Below are positions 23,394 through 31,828 of a DNA stretch of 39,831 nt, piece after piece. The translations under genes and the position numbers were made by a program. The DNA lies in contig JAJYPO010000004.1 of assembly GCA_021795275.1 (NCBI GenBank), positions 1 through 39,831 on the forward strand. The letters are read 5' to 3'. The notes beneath the pieces were generated by a model, which did not search any database, was not told where the DNA came from, and worked only from the letters and a program-made list of their open reading frames with translations. Position 1 is the first letter of the stretch. The number at the start of each line of letters is the position of its first letter. Source of the stretch: Nitrospirota bacterium (GTDB lineage: Bacteria; Nitrospirota_A; Leptospirillia; Leptospirillales; Leptospirillaceae).

Positions 23394-24324
23394 TGGCCAC
23401 CTCGGCTGACATGCCGGGAAAGATCGCCTGTCCCCTGAGGTCATCGAAGACGATCCGGACCGGGATTCGCTGGACGACCTTCACGAATGTCCCGGCGGCA
23501 TTCTGGGTCGGGAGAAGCGCGAAGGCCTGGCTCGCGGCGGGAATGAACTCAAGCACATGACCCGTAAAGGCAATGCGGGGAAAGGCATCGATATGGATCC
23601 GGACCTTCTGGCCGGGATGAACTTTCCAGACCTGGGTCTCCCGCAGATAGGCGTCAAGCCATATATTGTCCCTGTTCCGGGTGTCAATGATGCTGACCAG
23701 GGGCTGGTTTGGACGGACCGTCTCTCCCAGGTTGACAAGCCGCTGGGCCACCTGTCCCGGGATTGAGGCGAAGACCGTGCGATTTCGGGGGTGGACTTCG
23801 GAGATGGCGAGAATTTGCCGGTCCGCCCGGATCAGTCGCCGGATCTCCCGAAGCTGGTCCTTCTTCTTCCGGTAGGTGGTTTCGAGGTCCTCCAGATCTT
23901 GGGCCGATATAAAACGATTTTTCAGAAGATCCCGCCCCCGGTGGTAGTGATCCCGGGCATCGGCCACCTCCCGTTCGATCAGCACCTTCCTGGCCAGATC
24001 CCGCTCAAGGATCTGGAAGGGGGAGAGGTTCAGGCGGGTGTCATAGGCCGTGTTGTAGCGTTCTCCGGTCGTGTCGATTGTCGCGATGACCTCGCCAAAG
24101 CGAACCGGATCCCCCTCGTTGACCTTGAAATTGATGAGCCGTCCTCCGACTGGAGAGGCGACATAGGTGATCTTGCCCTGGACATAGCAGTCGACCGAGC
24201 GGACATAGCGCACCCGGTCGACCAGGATGTATCCGCCCCACAGGAGGGTCCCGACAAGCCCGGCCAAGGGGACAAGGATCCTCCATGAACGAAGGGAGAT
24301 GCCTGATTCAGGGGTGTCTGCCAT
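23377..24324 (-). CDS. HlyD/EmrA-type membrane fusion protein
   Basis: 315 residues. A short cytoplasmic tail is followed by one TM helix (about 14-34). The barrel-sandwich lipoyl halves are VASPVGGRLINFKVNEGDPV and VFASIPGQVAQRLVNLGETV. A helical hairpin lies between (about 100-190) and a beta-barrel after (PGQKVRIHIDAFPRIAFTGH). This is the periplasmic adaptor of a tripartite export pump. GGAG lies 9 nt before the ATG. Only the TolC gene follows; no MFS, RND or ABC pump gene is adjacent on either side, so the energised partner must be encoded elsewhere or lost. Confidence 0.92.
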   Translation of the reverse strand: MADTPESGISLRSWRILVPLAGLVGTLLWGGYILVDRVRYVRSVDCYVQGKITYVASPVGGRLINFKVNEGDPVRFGEVIATIDTTGERYNTAYDTRLNLSPFQILERDLARKVLIEREVADARDHYHRGRDLLKNRFISAQDLEDLETTYRKKKDQLREIRRLIRADRQILAISEVHPRNRTVFASIPGQVAQRLVNLGETVRPNQPLVSIIDTRNRDNIWLDAYLRETQVWKVHPGQKVRIHIDAFPRIAFTGHVLEFIPAASQAFALLPTQNAAGTFVKVVQRIPVRIVFDDLRGQAIFPGMSAEVAIVRKS

Positions 24325-24781
24325 CGAAAATTACTCCGGCAATGATCGCAGGACTCTTGCTCCGGGATTCATCACCGCAAAGCCGTCCAGCCATCAATGT
24401 CATGATCTTTGATCGTATGGGACTTGAAACACGTGAAGGAGAGAAGCCGTGGGGCAGGGCCCGGACCGGGCCTCTGTCTGTCGACAGGGTCCGGATCGAT
24501 TCCCACCATACGCGTGCCTGTCCACCCATGGTAGGAGTCATCACCCTGTCCGAACGGACCAGGGAAAGGCGAACCCCATCGCCGCCAGTGAAACTGGCGC
24601 AATGATCTTAGCATGTCCCGATTCAAAGGTCCACTCCCTCCCGAACAGGCCATTCACTGAAGGCTCTGGGATTTTCCTCCTGTACCCGCCTGTCCTTGAG
24701 AATCACTGTCAGAGCTGACTCCTTTTTGAAGAAAGGAATCCGGCCCAAATCCTATCGGAAATTTTTGTTCTGAAAAAAAAT
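24325..24781. other. 457-bp gap between lysR and the HlyD/TolC operon
   Basis: No gene supported. It contains the HlyD promoter region. An imperfect inverted repeat CATGATC-TTT-GATCGTATG at about 24401-24419 could be an operator, but that is weak evidence. The A-run near 24774-24782 beyond the lysR stop may be part of its transcript end. Confidence 0.35.
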
Positions 24782-25711
24782 TTATTTCATCGTGGAAGAT
24801 TGATCTAAGGCGAGCCCCCTGGCAAGGTATCCGGACTTTTTCCGGATGTATTCGACGAAGGCCTTGAACCGTACGTAGCTGGAGGTGTTGCCAATAGCAA
24901 CGAACCTGATGTACTCCGGCGAATTGCTCGCGTCGACCAATGGCAATGATTTTGTTTTGAGGCTCACCTTACTTCTGGGAAGAACCGCCGAACCGATTCC
25001 ATTCTGGGCCCACTCGGCAAGGGCGCTGTAACTAAAGGCCTTCCCCTCGTATTCATGAAGAGTGACTTTGGCTTTTTTGAAAATTTCCCGCGTGACTCTT
25101 GCCAGGCCACAGGCGTCGGGAACCATCACAAATTTCTGATTTCTTAAGATTTTCGCTGAAACAGAGCCTGAGGCCTGGAGATCAGAGTCTTGCGTTATGA
25201 GAACAAGCGGTTCGTCATAAAGGAAAAGGGATTTCATCTTTCCGAATTCGGCACTAAATTCAGCTATAAGAGGAACAAAAATAAAATCCAGGCTGTCCGA
25301 TAGGAGCATGTTTTGCAATTGCTCAAGGTTCTCCTCGTACAGGACGATTTCATAATCCGGATTTTTGTCTCGAAAACTTTGTGTGAGAACGGAGGTGAAT
25401 CCGGCATTCACCAAAGGAGAGACCCCGATTTTAATGAGGGCTTTTTCAGGGTTCAAATAGTTTTTGGCCTGCAGGATCAGATTCGTTTCCGCCCCCAGAA
25501 GGGATTTGATCAAAGGAATCATGGCTTTCCCGAATGGGGAGAGAGTGACGCTCCGAGTGGTTCTTTCGAATAATTTTGCTCCCAGTTCCTGTTCGATTAA
25601 CGCCACACCGTTAGAAAGGGCGGATTGGGTCACATTACATTTTTCAGCCGCCTGGCTGAACGACTTAAGCTCAGCCGTCTCAACTACGAATTTCAGATGG
25701 GCCAGGTTCAT
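24782..25711 (-). CDS. LysR-family transcriptional regulator
   Basis: 309 residues. The N-terminal winged HTH MNLAHLKFVVETAELKSFSQ, AAEKCNVTQSALSNGVALIE is textbook LysR, with the linker ELGAKLFERTTRSVTLSPFG. The effector domain starts ALIKIGVSPLVNAGF. The effector is unknown. Codon use is visibly richer in A/T and Lys/Asn/Ser than the flanking genes, suggesting acquisition by transfer. It is divergent from the small ABM-like gene at 25893, the usual arrangement of a LysR regulator and its target. Confidence 0.94.
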   Translation of the reverse strand: MNLAHLKFVVETAELKSFSQAAEKCNVTQSALSNGVALIEQELGAKLFERTTRSVTLSPFGKAMIPLIKSLLGAETNLILQAKNYLNPEKALIKIGVSPLVNAGFTSVLTQSFRDKNPDYEIVLYEENLEQLQNMLLSDSLDFIFVPLIAEFSAEFGKMKSLFLYDEPLVLITQDSDLQASGSVSAKILRNQKFVMVPDACGLARVTREIFKKAKVTLHEYEGKAFSYSALAEWAQNGIGSAVLPRSKVSLKTKSLPLVDASNSPEYIRFVAIGNTSSYVRFKAFVEYIRKKSGYLARGLALDQSSTMK

Positions 25712-25892
25712 AAACGCGTTCTTTCCCTATTAATCGAATTTTAAAAACTATGTTATATATTATATCAATTTATAAATAAAAAAGACTCTGGTAAGATCCT
25801 TTTCCAAGGGCATGAATGATCGCGGACAATCGAAAGAGCCCTTTCCTGAAAGGCACCTCACCAAGATTTTGGGACACTCCCTGGGAGGAACC
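25712..25892. promoter_or_regulatory. AT-rich divergent promoter of lysR and the ABM-like gene
   Basis: Highly AT-rich from 25735 to 25790. A perfect inverted repeat ATATA-T-TATAT occupies 25755-25765. It lies near the lysR start and upstream of the ABM-like gene, where a LysR tetramer (T-N11-A type site) would be expected to bind. The precise promoter elements are not clear. Confidence 0.4.
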
Positions 25893-26174
25893 ATGACCTA
25901 CCTTGAAATCACATTGAAGATTCAAGAAAAAAATCGGCCTTCTGCAGCTGAAGTTTACAGAAAGTTCAAGCAACCCTTTCTCTCGACCATCCCCGGAGCA
26001 AAATCGAAAGAGCTTCTGGTTCGGGAGGAGGATGTTCAGGTTCTGCACGGTTTTGATTCGGTGGAGCATGCACAGGCCTACCTGAAGAGTGATTTGTTCA
26101 ATAAGGATGTCGTCGTTGCCCTGCAACCTCTTCTTGATTCGGGACCGGAGGTCAGGATTTATCAGGTGGCCTAA
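25893..26174 (+). CDS. Small dimeric alpha/beta-barrel (ABM/DABB-like) protein
   Basis: 93 residues from ATG 25893, preceded by GGGAGGAACC. The sequence MTYLEITLKIQEKNRPSAAE, AEVYRKFKQPFLSTIPGAKS and QVLHGFDSVEHAQAYLKSDL fits the ferredoxin-like dimeric barrel of antibiotic-biosynthesis-monooxygenase and stress-responsive DABB proteins: strand, helix, strand with GF at its end, short helix, final strand VRIYQV. Catalytic residues are not diagnostic, so enzymatic function is unknown. Divergent from lysR and of similar lower GC, so probably its regulated target. An upstream in-frame extension to 25812 is unlikely because only the internal ATG has a good ribosome binding site. A strong hairpin follows. 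Confidence 0.8.
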   Translation: MTYLEITLKIQEKNRPSAAEVYRKFKQPFLSTIPGAKSKELLVREEDVQVLHGFDSVEHAQAYLKSDLFNKDVVVALQPLLDSGPEVRIYQVA

Positions 26175-26185
26175 AAGGATTCCCG

Positions 26186-26216
26186 GCCTGAAGCGCTTCC
26201 GAAAAGCGCTTCAGGC
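26186..26216 (+). terminator. Perfect 13-bp hairpin after the ABM-like gene
   Basis: GCCTGAAGCGCTT, a five-base loop CCGAA, and AAGCGCTTCAGGC form a perfect 13-bp stem beginning 11 bp after the stop codon. Only a short T-containing stretch follows (TCCTT), so it is either a weak intrinsic terminator or a 3'-end stabilising hairpin. Confidence 0.65.
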
Positions 26217-26500
26217 TCCTTCAGACAAGCCCCTATAAACCGCCGCCCGTTGCCTCTCCTGGCCTTGCCCAGCTTCAGGTGTCCTCTTCATTCTCTCCCG
26301 CCAAGGCTCTTCCTCCGGCCCCTCCTCTGTTACCAATCTGAAAGGAGCGTCCCCCCCTTCCAAGCTCTTGATCCCGTCAGGGCATTCATATTAAATTCAC
26401 TGAAATTGTCGCCTTCGATTTTCCTTCGGACCATGATTTTCGTCATAGTCTTAAGTTTTTTCGGAGAGCCACCGAAGAGACCCATGAAAGGAGGTCTGCC

Positions 26501-26656
26501 ATGGACACCATCATCCCTCTCCTCTTCGGTCTTCTGAGCCTTCTCGGATTTTTGCTGACGTCGGCACTCGTTTACCTGATCGTGAAACCGGCGCCGGAAC
26601 GACAGGTTTCCGGAAAGCCCTCTCACTTGCCTGCCAGGAATTTCCATGCCCCATAG
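26501..26656 (+). CDS. Small single-TM membrane protein, 51 residues
   Basis: A near-perfect Shine-Dalgarno AAAGGAGG lies 7 nt before ATG 26501. The product starts MDTIIPLLFGLLSLLGFLLT and continues as one TM helix (about 4-28), then a basic/proline tail with KPAPERQVSGKPSHLP. Length and shape recall small accessory subunits of membrane complexes (for example KdpF- or oxidase-like peptides), but no family is recognised. Its last 34 bp overlap the 3' end of the coaX-like gene on the opposite strand. The upstream stretch 26217-26500 shows no other gene. Expression is unproven; the ribosome binding site and TM are the evidence. Confidence 0.55.
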   Translation: MDTIIPLLFGLLSLLGFLLTSALVYLIVKPAPERQVSGKPSHLPARNFHAP

Positions 26657-27417
26657 TGAACAGCCTGACGACTGACCAGAATTTCCTTAGGAAAAAGCGG
26701 AGCGACAAGACGGGAGAGCCCTCCGGCAAGGACGATACGGAGGGGTTCCCCCAGTTCTTCTTCCGCTCTTCTCTCGAGGCCCGAGACGGCTTCGACGCTT
26801 CCCAGAACCACCCCCGCAAAAACACCTTCCACGGTTGAGCGGCCCACCCCCCGGGCCTCCGCGATGCTGTCCCGCCCCAAAAGACCCATCCCCCTGGCCA
26901 GGTCGACACGCCCCGCCCCCAGGGCTTTCTCCATGAGAGGGAGGCCCGGGAGGATCGCACCGCCCAGAAGGCGCCCCCGACAGAGGACGGTTGTCACGGT
27001 ATGGGTCCCGAAGTCGGCCACCATGAAGGCCGGCCCAAGACTCTCCCCGAACCGGGCCAGAGCCCCCCATACAGCCGCCGCCCGGTCGGCCCCCAACGTC
27101 TCCGGGGGACGGTAGTCCACCACAAAGGGCGCACCGGAGAGAGTGAATATTTCCGGCGGTCGACCCGACCGTTCGCCCCACTGGGAAGAGACGATTTCCG
27201 AAAGATCCGGGACCACGCAGACAAGGACCGCGGAAAGGGTCTTCAACGAAAGATCGGGCCAGAGTGTCCCGAAAAAAGCCGAAAGGGCCGTCCGGGCTTC
27301 CGGAGGCAGGGGGGTCGCCAGGGTCGTCATTCTGAGGATCCGGTCACCCTCATGCAGGGCGACCGAGATCCGGGAAAGCCCCACCTTGATTGTGACCCCC
27401 CGTCCCCCTTCAGCCAT
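26623..27417 (-). CDS. CoaX-like type III pantothenate kinase, N-terminal motif degenerate
   Basis: 264 residues from ATG 27417 (GGAGG 6 nt upstream). The type III pantothenate kinase fold is recognisable: PETLGADRAAAVWGALARFG with the G-x-D-R substrate motif, VADFGTHTVTTVLCRGRLLG for the second phosphate motif, and GGAILPGLPLMEKALGAGRV. The N-terminal phosphate motif D-x-G-N-[TS]-[NR] of active CoaX is replaced by KVGLSR (VTIKVGLSRISVAL), losing the catalytic Asp, Asn and Thr. The second motif also lacks the usual Thr-Asp at its end. Position after birA is the normal birA-coaX arrangement. It may be inactive, regulatory, or use altered chemistry; I therefore avoid a firm symbol. Confidence 0.82.
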   Translation of the reverse strand: MAEGGRGVTIKVGLSRISVALHEGDRILRMTTLATPLPPEARTALSAFFGTLWPDLSLKTLSAVLVCVVPDLSEIVSSQWGERSGRPPEIFTLSGAPFVVDYRPPETLGADRAAAVWGALARFGESLGPAFMVADFGTHTVTTVLCRGRLLGGAILPGLPLMEKALGAGRVDLARGMGLLGRDSIAEARGVGRSTVEGVFAGVVLGSVEAVSGLERRAEEELGEPLRIVLAGGLSRLVAPLFPKEILVSRQAVHYGAWKFLAGK

Positions 27418-28246
27418 GATGGACCTCCGCAACAGAGACAGGACGAAGGTGTCTGACCGCGGGACCCAGACGGCAGGACCTGCCGTCGTCTCCCGTCACG
27501 AGCAGCGCGCCGTCGTCCCCCAACCCCTCGATTTTTCCGATGTGTGTTTTTCCGTGGAGAGAATAGACAACCCAACGTTTTTTCCAGAGGAGACGATCTT
27601 CAAGCCGTGACCGGATTTCAGCCGGGGATCCATGCTCCAGGATATCGGAGATCCTCTGGGAGAGTTGTCTTGCCAAGGAGAGGGGTCCCGGGAGAGGGCG
27701 TCCCTCTCCGGCGAGACCGGTAAGGGAGGCGGGGGAGAAATCCCTGCCTGCAGGGTCCGGCGGGATGGTCCCGATATTGATTCCGATCCCGGCGATCCAT
27801 CCCTTTGGCTCTCCGCCAATTTTCCGAACCGGTTCGACCAGGAGCCCCCCGAGCTTTCCGACGTCGCCTCCCGGTTTTCCAGGGGACAGGGGGGCATAGA
27901 GGTCGTTGGGATATTTCCAGAAGGCTCCAGAAAGGTGCAGGTTGTCCAGGGTTTCAAGACAGGCGGCGGCCACGGCCAGGGGGATGAAGGCCTTCCCGGC
28001 GAGGGAACACTCTTCGGGAAGAATCCATCGACTCATCGTCAGGTCCCCTCTCCGGGACTGCCATCGGTGTCCGGGACGGCCACGTCCCCCGGTCTGGAAG
28101 GCACAGAGAAGCGTTGCCCGGGGGGGAGCGCTCCCTTCGGACACCCACCTTCGGAGGGTATCGCTGGTGGAGGAGAGGGTCCGGACGAAGAGTACCGGCG
28201 GATCGGAACAAATCCTCCGGACCCGCAGGACGTCCGGATCACTCAC
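27410..28246 (-). CDS. birA: Biotin--protein ligase (monofunctional BirA)
   Basis: 278 residues. Catalytic domain motifs: FQTGGRGRPGHRWQS (biotinyl-AMP loop), FWKYPNDL (KWPND variant) and KLGGLLVE, then GIGINIG. The C-terminal SH3-like domain is RWVVYSLHGKTHIGKIEGLG, followed by DDGALLVTGDDG. No N-terminal helix-turn-helix, so it is a ligase without the repressor function of E. coli BirA. Attaches biotin to acetyl-CoA carboxylase-type carriers. The GTG start overlaps nadC by 4 nt and its stop overlaps the coaX-like gene by 8 nt. Confidence 0.94.
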   Translation of the reverse strand: MSDPDVLRVRRICSDPPVLFVRTLSSTSDTLRRWVSEGSAPPRATLLCAFQTGGRGRPGHRWQSRRGDLTMSRWILPEECSLAGKAFIPLAVAAACLETLDNLHLSGAFWKYPNDLYAPLSPGKPGGDVGKLGGLLVEPVRKIGGEPKGWIAGIGINIGTIPPDPAGRDFSPASLTGLAGEGRPLPGPLSLARQLSQRISDILEHGSPAEIRSRLEDRLLWKKRWVVYSLHGKTHIGKIEGLGDDGALLVTGDDGRSCRLGPAVRHLRPVSVAEVHHG

Positions 28247-29124
28247 CCGAGAAAGTCCAGCCTCAGGGAGAGGTCGCCGGGGGAATGGGTCAGGGCTCCG
28301 ACCGAACAGAGATCGATGTCGAGCCCGGAAATCTCCCGGACCTTCTCCAGGGTCAGCCCCCCGGAGACCTCGAGGAGGATATCGGGATTCTTCTCCCGGA
28401 GTCGGGGAACAAGATCGGCCATCACGGGTACGCTCATGTTGTCGAGGAGCAGGATCTCCGCCCCCTCGGCGATGGCCTCGAGGGCCTGCGCGGGAGTGTC
28501 GACCTCGATTTCGATCCGGTAGGGATGGGGGGCCCGCTCCCGGGCGAGTCGAACGGCCCTGGTGACCGAACCGACCCCCACGATGTGGTTGTCCTTGATC
28601 AGGATCCCGGAGGAGAGGGAGGAGCGGTGGGGGACCCCGCCGCCCATTCGAACGGCATATTTCTGGAAAAGACGAAGGCCAGGAAGGGTCTTGCGGGTTT
28701 CAGTAATCCGAAGGGGCCGCATTCCTGAGGGACGGGCCGCGATTGCGGCCTCCACATAGCGCCGGGTGATGGTCGCAATCGCGGACAGATGCTTGAGAAG
28801 ATTGAGGGAGAGTCTCTCCCCCGAAAGGAGGTCTAAAAAAGGCCCGGAGAGGACTCCGACGACCTGGCCGGGCTCAAGCGCCCCACCCTCCGGAACCTTC
28901 CAGTTCACAGCCACCTCTCCCCCAAGAAGGGAAAAGATCCTGGGAATGAAGGGAGCCCCGGCAAGGACCCCCGACTCTTCCGCCATGATCGCCGCCTCGG
29001 CCCTCCGGTTGGAGTCCGGGTCCGAAAAGAAAAGACGGCTCGTCAGGTCCCCTTCGGGGAGATCCTCCTCCAGGAATGCCGCAAGGGCCCGGTCGACCGT
29101 GGAGGGAAGAAGACCCCCGATCAT
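28243..29124 (-). CDS. nadC: Nicotinate-nucleotide pyrophosphorylase (quinolinate phosphoribosyltransferase)
   Basis: 293 residues. Motifs: ITETRKTLPGLRLFQKYAVR (quinolinate/PRPP-binding RKT), GGGVPHRSSLSSGILIKDNH, YRIEIEVDTPAQALEA and ILLDNMSVP, and SGGLTLEKVREISGLDIDL. Converts quinolinate and PRPP to nicotinate mononucleotide in de novo NAD synthesis. Overlaps valS upstream and birA downstream by 4 nt each. nadA/nadB are not in the window. Confidence 0.96.
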   Translation of the reverse strand: MIGGLLPSTVDRALAAFLEEDLPEGDLTSRLFFSDPDSNRRAEAAIMAEESGVLAGAPFIPRIFSLLGGEVAVNWKVPEGGALEPGQVVGVLSGPFLDLLSGERLSLNLLKHLSAIATITRRYVEAAIAARPSGMRPLRITETRKTLPGLRLFQKYAVRMGGGVPHRSSLSSGILIKDNHIVGVGSVTRAVRLARERAPHPYRIEIEVDTPAQALEAIAEGAEILLLDNMSVPVMADLVPRLREKNPDILLEVSGGLTLEKVREISGLDIDLCSVGALTHSPGDLSLRLDFLG

Positions 29125-31802
29125 GGCGTCTCCCCAAGAAAAGCCCTGACCCGGTCAAGAGCCACCTCAAGCCCTTTTCTCTCCTCCTCGAGGGTGACAA
29201 CAAGCCCCCTGTCCTTTTCCACTACCTCGGGAGGGGCTTTCCGGACAAAATCCTCCCGACAAAGCCGGCCCGAAACCTCCGCGATCTTCTCCCGGACCTT
29301 CAGAATCTCCTTCTCGAGTCTGTCGGCCTCCCGGGAAAAGTCCACCAGACCTCCGAGTCCCAAGACCAGATACCCGTCCCGGAAGGGGGCCCGAAGCCCC
29401 TTGAGAGCGGGATCCGTGGCCCGGGAAAGCCTGCCGAGCCGTTCGAGAAAGGGCCAGAGAGCCGCCGGGTCTCCCGCATCCCGAGACGAAAGAACCAGGG
29501 CTGAGGTGATCTCCTGCGTCGGAGGAATCTTCATGACGCTCCGGGTCTGCCGGACCGACCCGACCATGCTCCGGATCCGGTCAAAGGGCTCCCCCCATCC
29601 CTCGGGGATTCGTCCGGCGAGGAGAGGGCTCTCGCCCGTGCCCGTGCATCCGTTGGAAAAACCAAAGAGGCCTGAGAGTTCTTCGGTCACAAAGGGCATG
29701 ATCGGATGGGCCAGGTCGAGAAGGATCGAACCGACCGTGAGCAGAGTCCTGGCCGTTTCAATTCGGAGCGGATCGGAAGGATCCCGCTCAAAGTCCCCCT
29801 TCGTAGCCTCGAGATACCAGTCGCAGAAGAGGCTCCAGGTAAACCGGTAGACAAGGAGGGCTCCCTCGTCATAGCGGTAGGACTCCATCGCCTCCCGGTA
29901 GGCGGTCTGGAGCCTTGCGAGTTCTGAGAGGATCCAGCGGTTTGCGATCCCCTGGCAGGAGGCCAGATCGTCAAGAGGGGGTGTCCCGGGAGGGACGACC
30001 AGGGAGATGTAGCGGAAGGCACTCCAAAGTTTCGAGACAAAGTTCCGGGCGGCTTCCACCCGTTCGACCGAAAGGCGGATATCCCGTCCGGGCGTGGCCA
30101 GAAGGACCAGGGAGAGTCGGAAGGCATCGGTTCCGTAGCGTTCCATGAGCTCCAGGGGGTCAACCACGTTTCCCCGGCTCTTGGTCATCTTTTGCCCGAA
30201 CTCGTCCCGGACCAGGGCATGGATATAGATATCCCGGAAAGGAACCCGCCCGGTGAGGTAGAGCCCCATCATGATCATTCGGGCAACCCAGAAAAACAGG
30301 ATGTCGAATCCCGTGACCAGAAGGTTCGTCGGGTAGAAGCGCCGGAGATCCGGCGTCTCGTCGGGCCAGCCCATCGTCGCGAAGGGCCACAGGGCCGAGG
30401 AAAACCATGTGTCGAGGACATCGGGGTCCCGCACGAGGTTGATTCCCCCGCAATGCGGACAGACCTCCGGATCATTCCGGAGCACCGAAAGATGGTGACA
30501 GTCCTGGCAGGTCCAGGCCGGAATCCGGTGGCCCCACCAAATCTGCCGGGAGATGCACCAGTCCCGGATATTATCGATCCATTCGAAGTAGGTCTTCTCC
30601 CAGTTGTCGGGAAAAAACCGGATCTCCCCCGCATCGACCGCCTCCCGGGCCCGGGCCGCCAAGGGGGCCATCCGCACGAACCACTGCAGCGAGAGGCGCG
30701 GCTCGACCTCTGTCTGACAGCGGTAGCAGACTCCGATGGCATTCTTGTGGGGCTCCCGACGCACGAGATTCTCGCCCGAATCGAGCACTTCCACGGCCCT
30801 GACACGGGCCTTTTCCCGTGGCAGCCCCGACAGGGGACCGGCCTGGGCATTCATGACTCCCCGTTCGTCGATCACGGACAAGGCTCCCAGACCATGTCGC
30901 TGTCCGATCTCGAAGTCGACCATCGAATGGCTGGGGGTGATCTTGAGGACCCCTGTCCCGAAGCCGGGGTCGACTGTCGTGTCGGTCACCACGGGAATCG
31001 TCCGGTCGGTCATGGGAACCCTTACCCGCCGTCCCACCCAGGCCGCATATCGGTCATCCTCCGGATGGACGGCCAAGGCCAGGTCGGCCACCACCGTCTC
31101 AGGTCGTGTCGTGGCCACCAAAAGGGAGTCCTCCGGCCGCTCGGCATCAACGTACCGGATGAAATAGAGTTCCCCTTCCCGATCCAGATGGGTCACCTCA
31201 ACGTCGGAGAGCGCCGTCAGGCAGCGGGGACACCAGTGGATCATCCGTTCGGCCCGGTAGAGGGCCCCGTCCTCGTAAAGGCGGACGAAGACCTCCCTGA
31301 CCGCCCGGGAAAACCCCGGGTCCATCGTGAAGCGCTCGTGATCCCAGGAAAGAGAGGCCCCCAGACGCCGGATCTGGTCGAGGATCCCTGAACCGATCGA
31401 TTCCTTCCAGCGCCAGACACGCTCGACGAAGGCCTCACGCCCCAGGCTCTTGTAATCCACTCCCTCGGCCCTGAGCTGCCTTTCTACAACGTTCTGGGCG
31501 GCAATCCCCGCGTGATCGATGCCCGGGATCCAGAGAACGTCCCGTCCCTGTATTCTCCGATACCGTGCGGCCACATCCTGGATGGTCAGGTTGAGGGCGT
31601 GGCCCATATGAAGGCGGCCTGTAATGTTCGGAGGGGGAACAACCATCGAAAAGGGCTCACCCTTGGGCCCCCCGGAGGAGGCTCCGCGGCTCCATCGAGC
31701 AAGACACCTGGCCTCCGCACCTTCCCATTCAAAACGCTTGGGAAGACCCGAAGAAGGTCCACCAGAATCCTGCAATCCATCAAGAAAATCGCTCTCACTC
31801 AT
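29121..31802 (-). CDS. valS: Valyl-tRNA synthetase
   Basis: 893 residues, full length. HIGH-type motif PPPNITGRLHMGHALNL, KMSKS-type motif KMTKSRGNVVDP, a CP1 editing domain with VATTRPETVVADLALAVHPE, and a Zn-knuckle region (CQDCHHLSVLRNDPEVCPHC). A C-terminal tRNA-binding coiled coil begins DRLEKEILKVREKIAEVSGR. Charges tRNA-Val; a tRNA-Val(TAC) gene lies in the same window at 7407-7482. Precedes nadC with a 4-nt overlap and follows mltG by 26 bp. Confidence 0.98.
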   Translation of the reverse strand: MSESDFLDGLQDSGGPSSGLPKRFEWEGAEARCLARWSRGASSGGPKGEPFSMVVPPPNITGRLHMGHALNLTIQDVAARYRRIQGRDVLWIPGIDHAGIAAQNVVERQLRAEGVDYKSLGREAFVERVWRWKESIGSGILDQIRRLGASLSWDHERFTMDPGFSRAVREVFVRLYEDGALYRAERMIHWCPRCLTALSDVEVTHLDREGELYFIRYVDAERPEDSLLVATTRPETVVADLALAVHPEDDRYAAWVGRRVRVPMTDRTIPVVTDTTVDPGFGTGVLKITPSHSMVDFEIGQRHGLGALSVIDERGVMNAQAGPLSGLPREKARVRAVEVLDSGENLVRREPHKNAIGVCYRCQTEVEPRLSLQWFVRMAPLAARAREAVDAGEIRFFPDNWEKTYFEWIDNIRDWCISRQIWWGHRIPAWTCQDCHHLSVLRNDPEVCPHCGGINLVRDPDVLDTWFSSALWPFATMGWPDETPDLRRFYPTNLLVTGFDILFFWVARMIMMGLYLTGRVPFRDIYIHALVRDEFGQKMTKSRGNVVDPLELMERYGTDAFRLSLVLLATPGRDIRLSVERVEAARNFVSKLWSAFRYISLVVPPGTPPLDDLASCQGIANRWILSELARLQTAYREAMESYRYDEGALLVYRFTWSLFCDWYLEATKGDFERDPSDPLRIETARTLLTVGSILLDLAHPIMPFVTEELSGLFGFSNGCTGTGESPLLAGRIPEGWGEPFDRIRSMVGSVRQTRSVMKIPPTQEITSALVLSSRDAGDPAALWPFLERLGRLSRATDPALKGLRAPFRDGYLVLGLGGLVDFSREADRLEKEILKVREKIAEVSGRLCREDFVRKAPPEVVEKDRGLVVTLEEERKGLEVALDRVRAFLGETP

Positions 31803-31828
31803 TCTTCATCCATTCTTCGCTCATGGGG

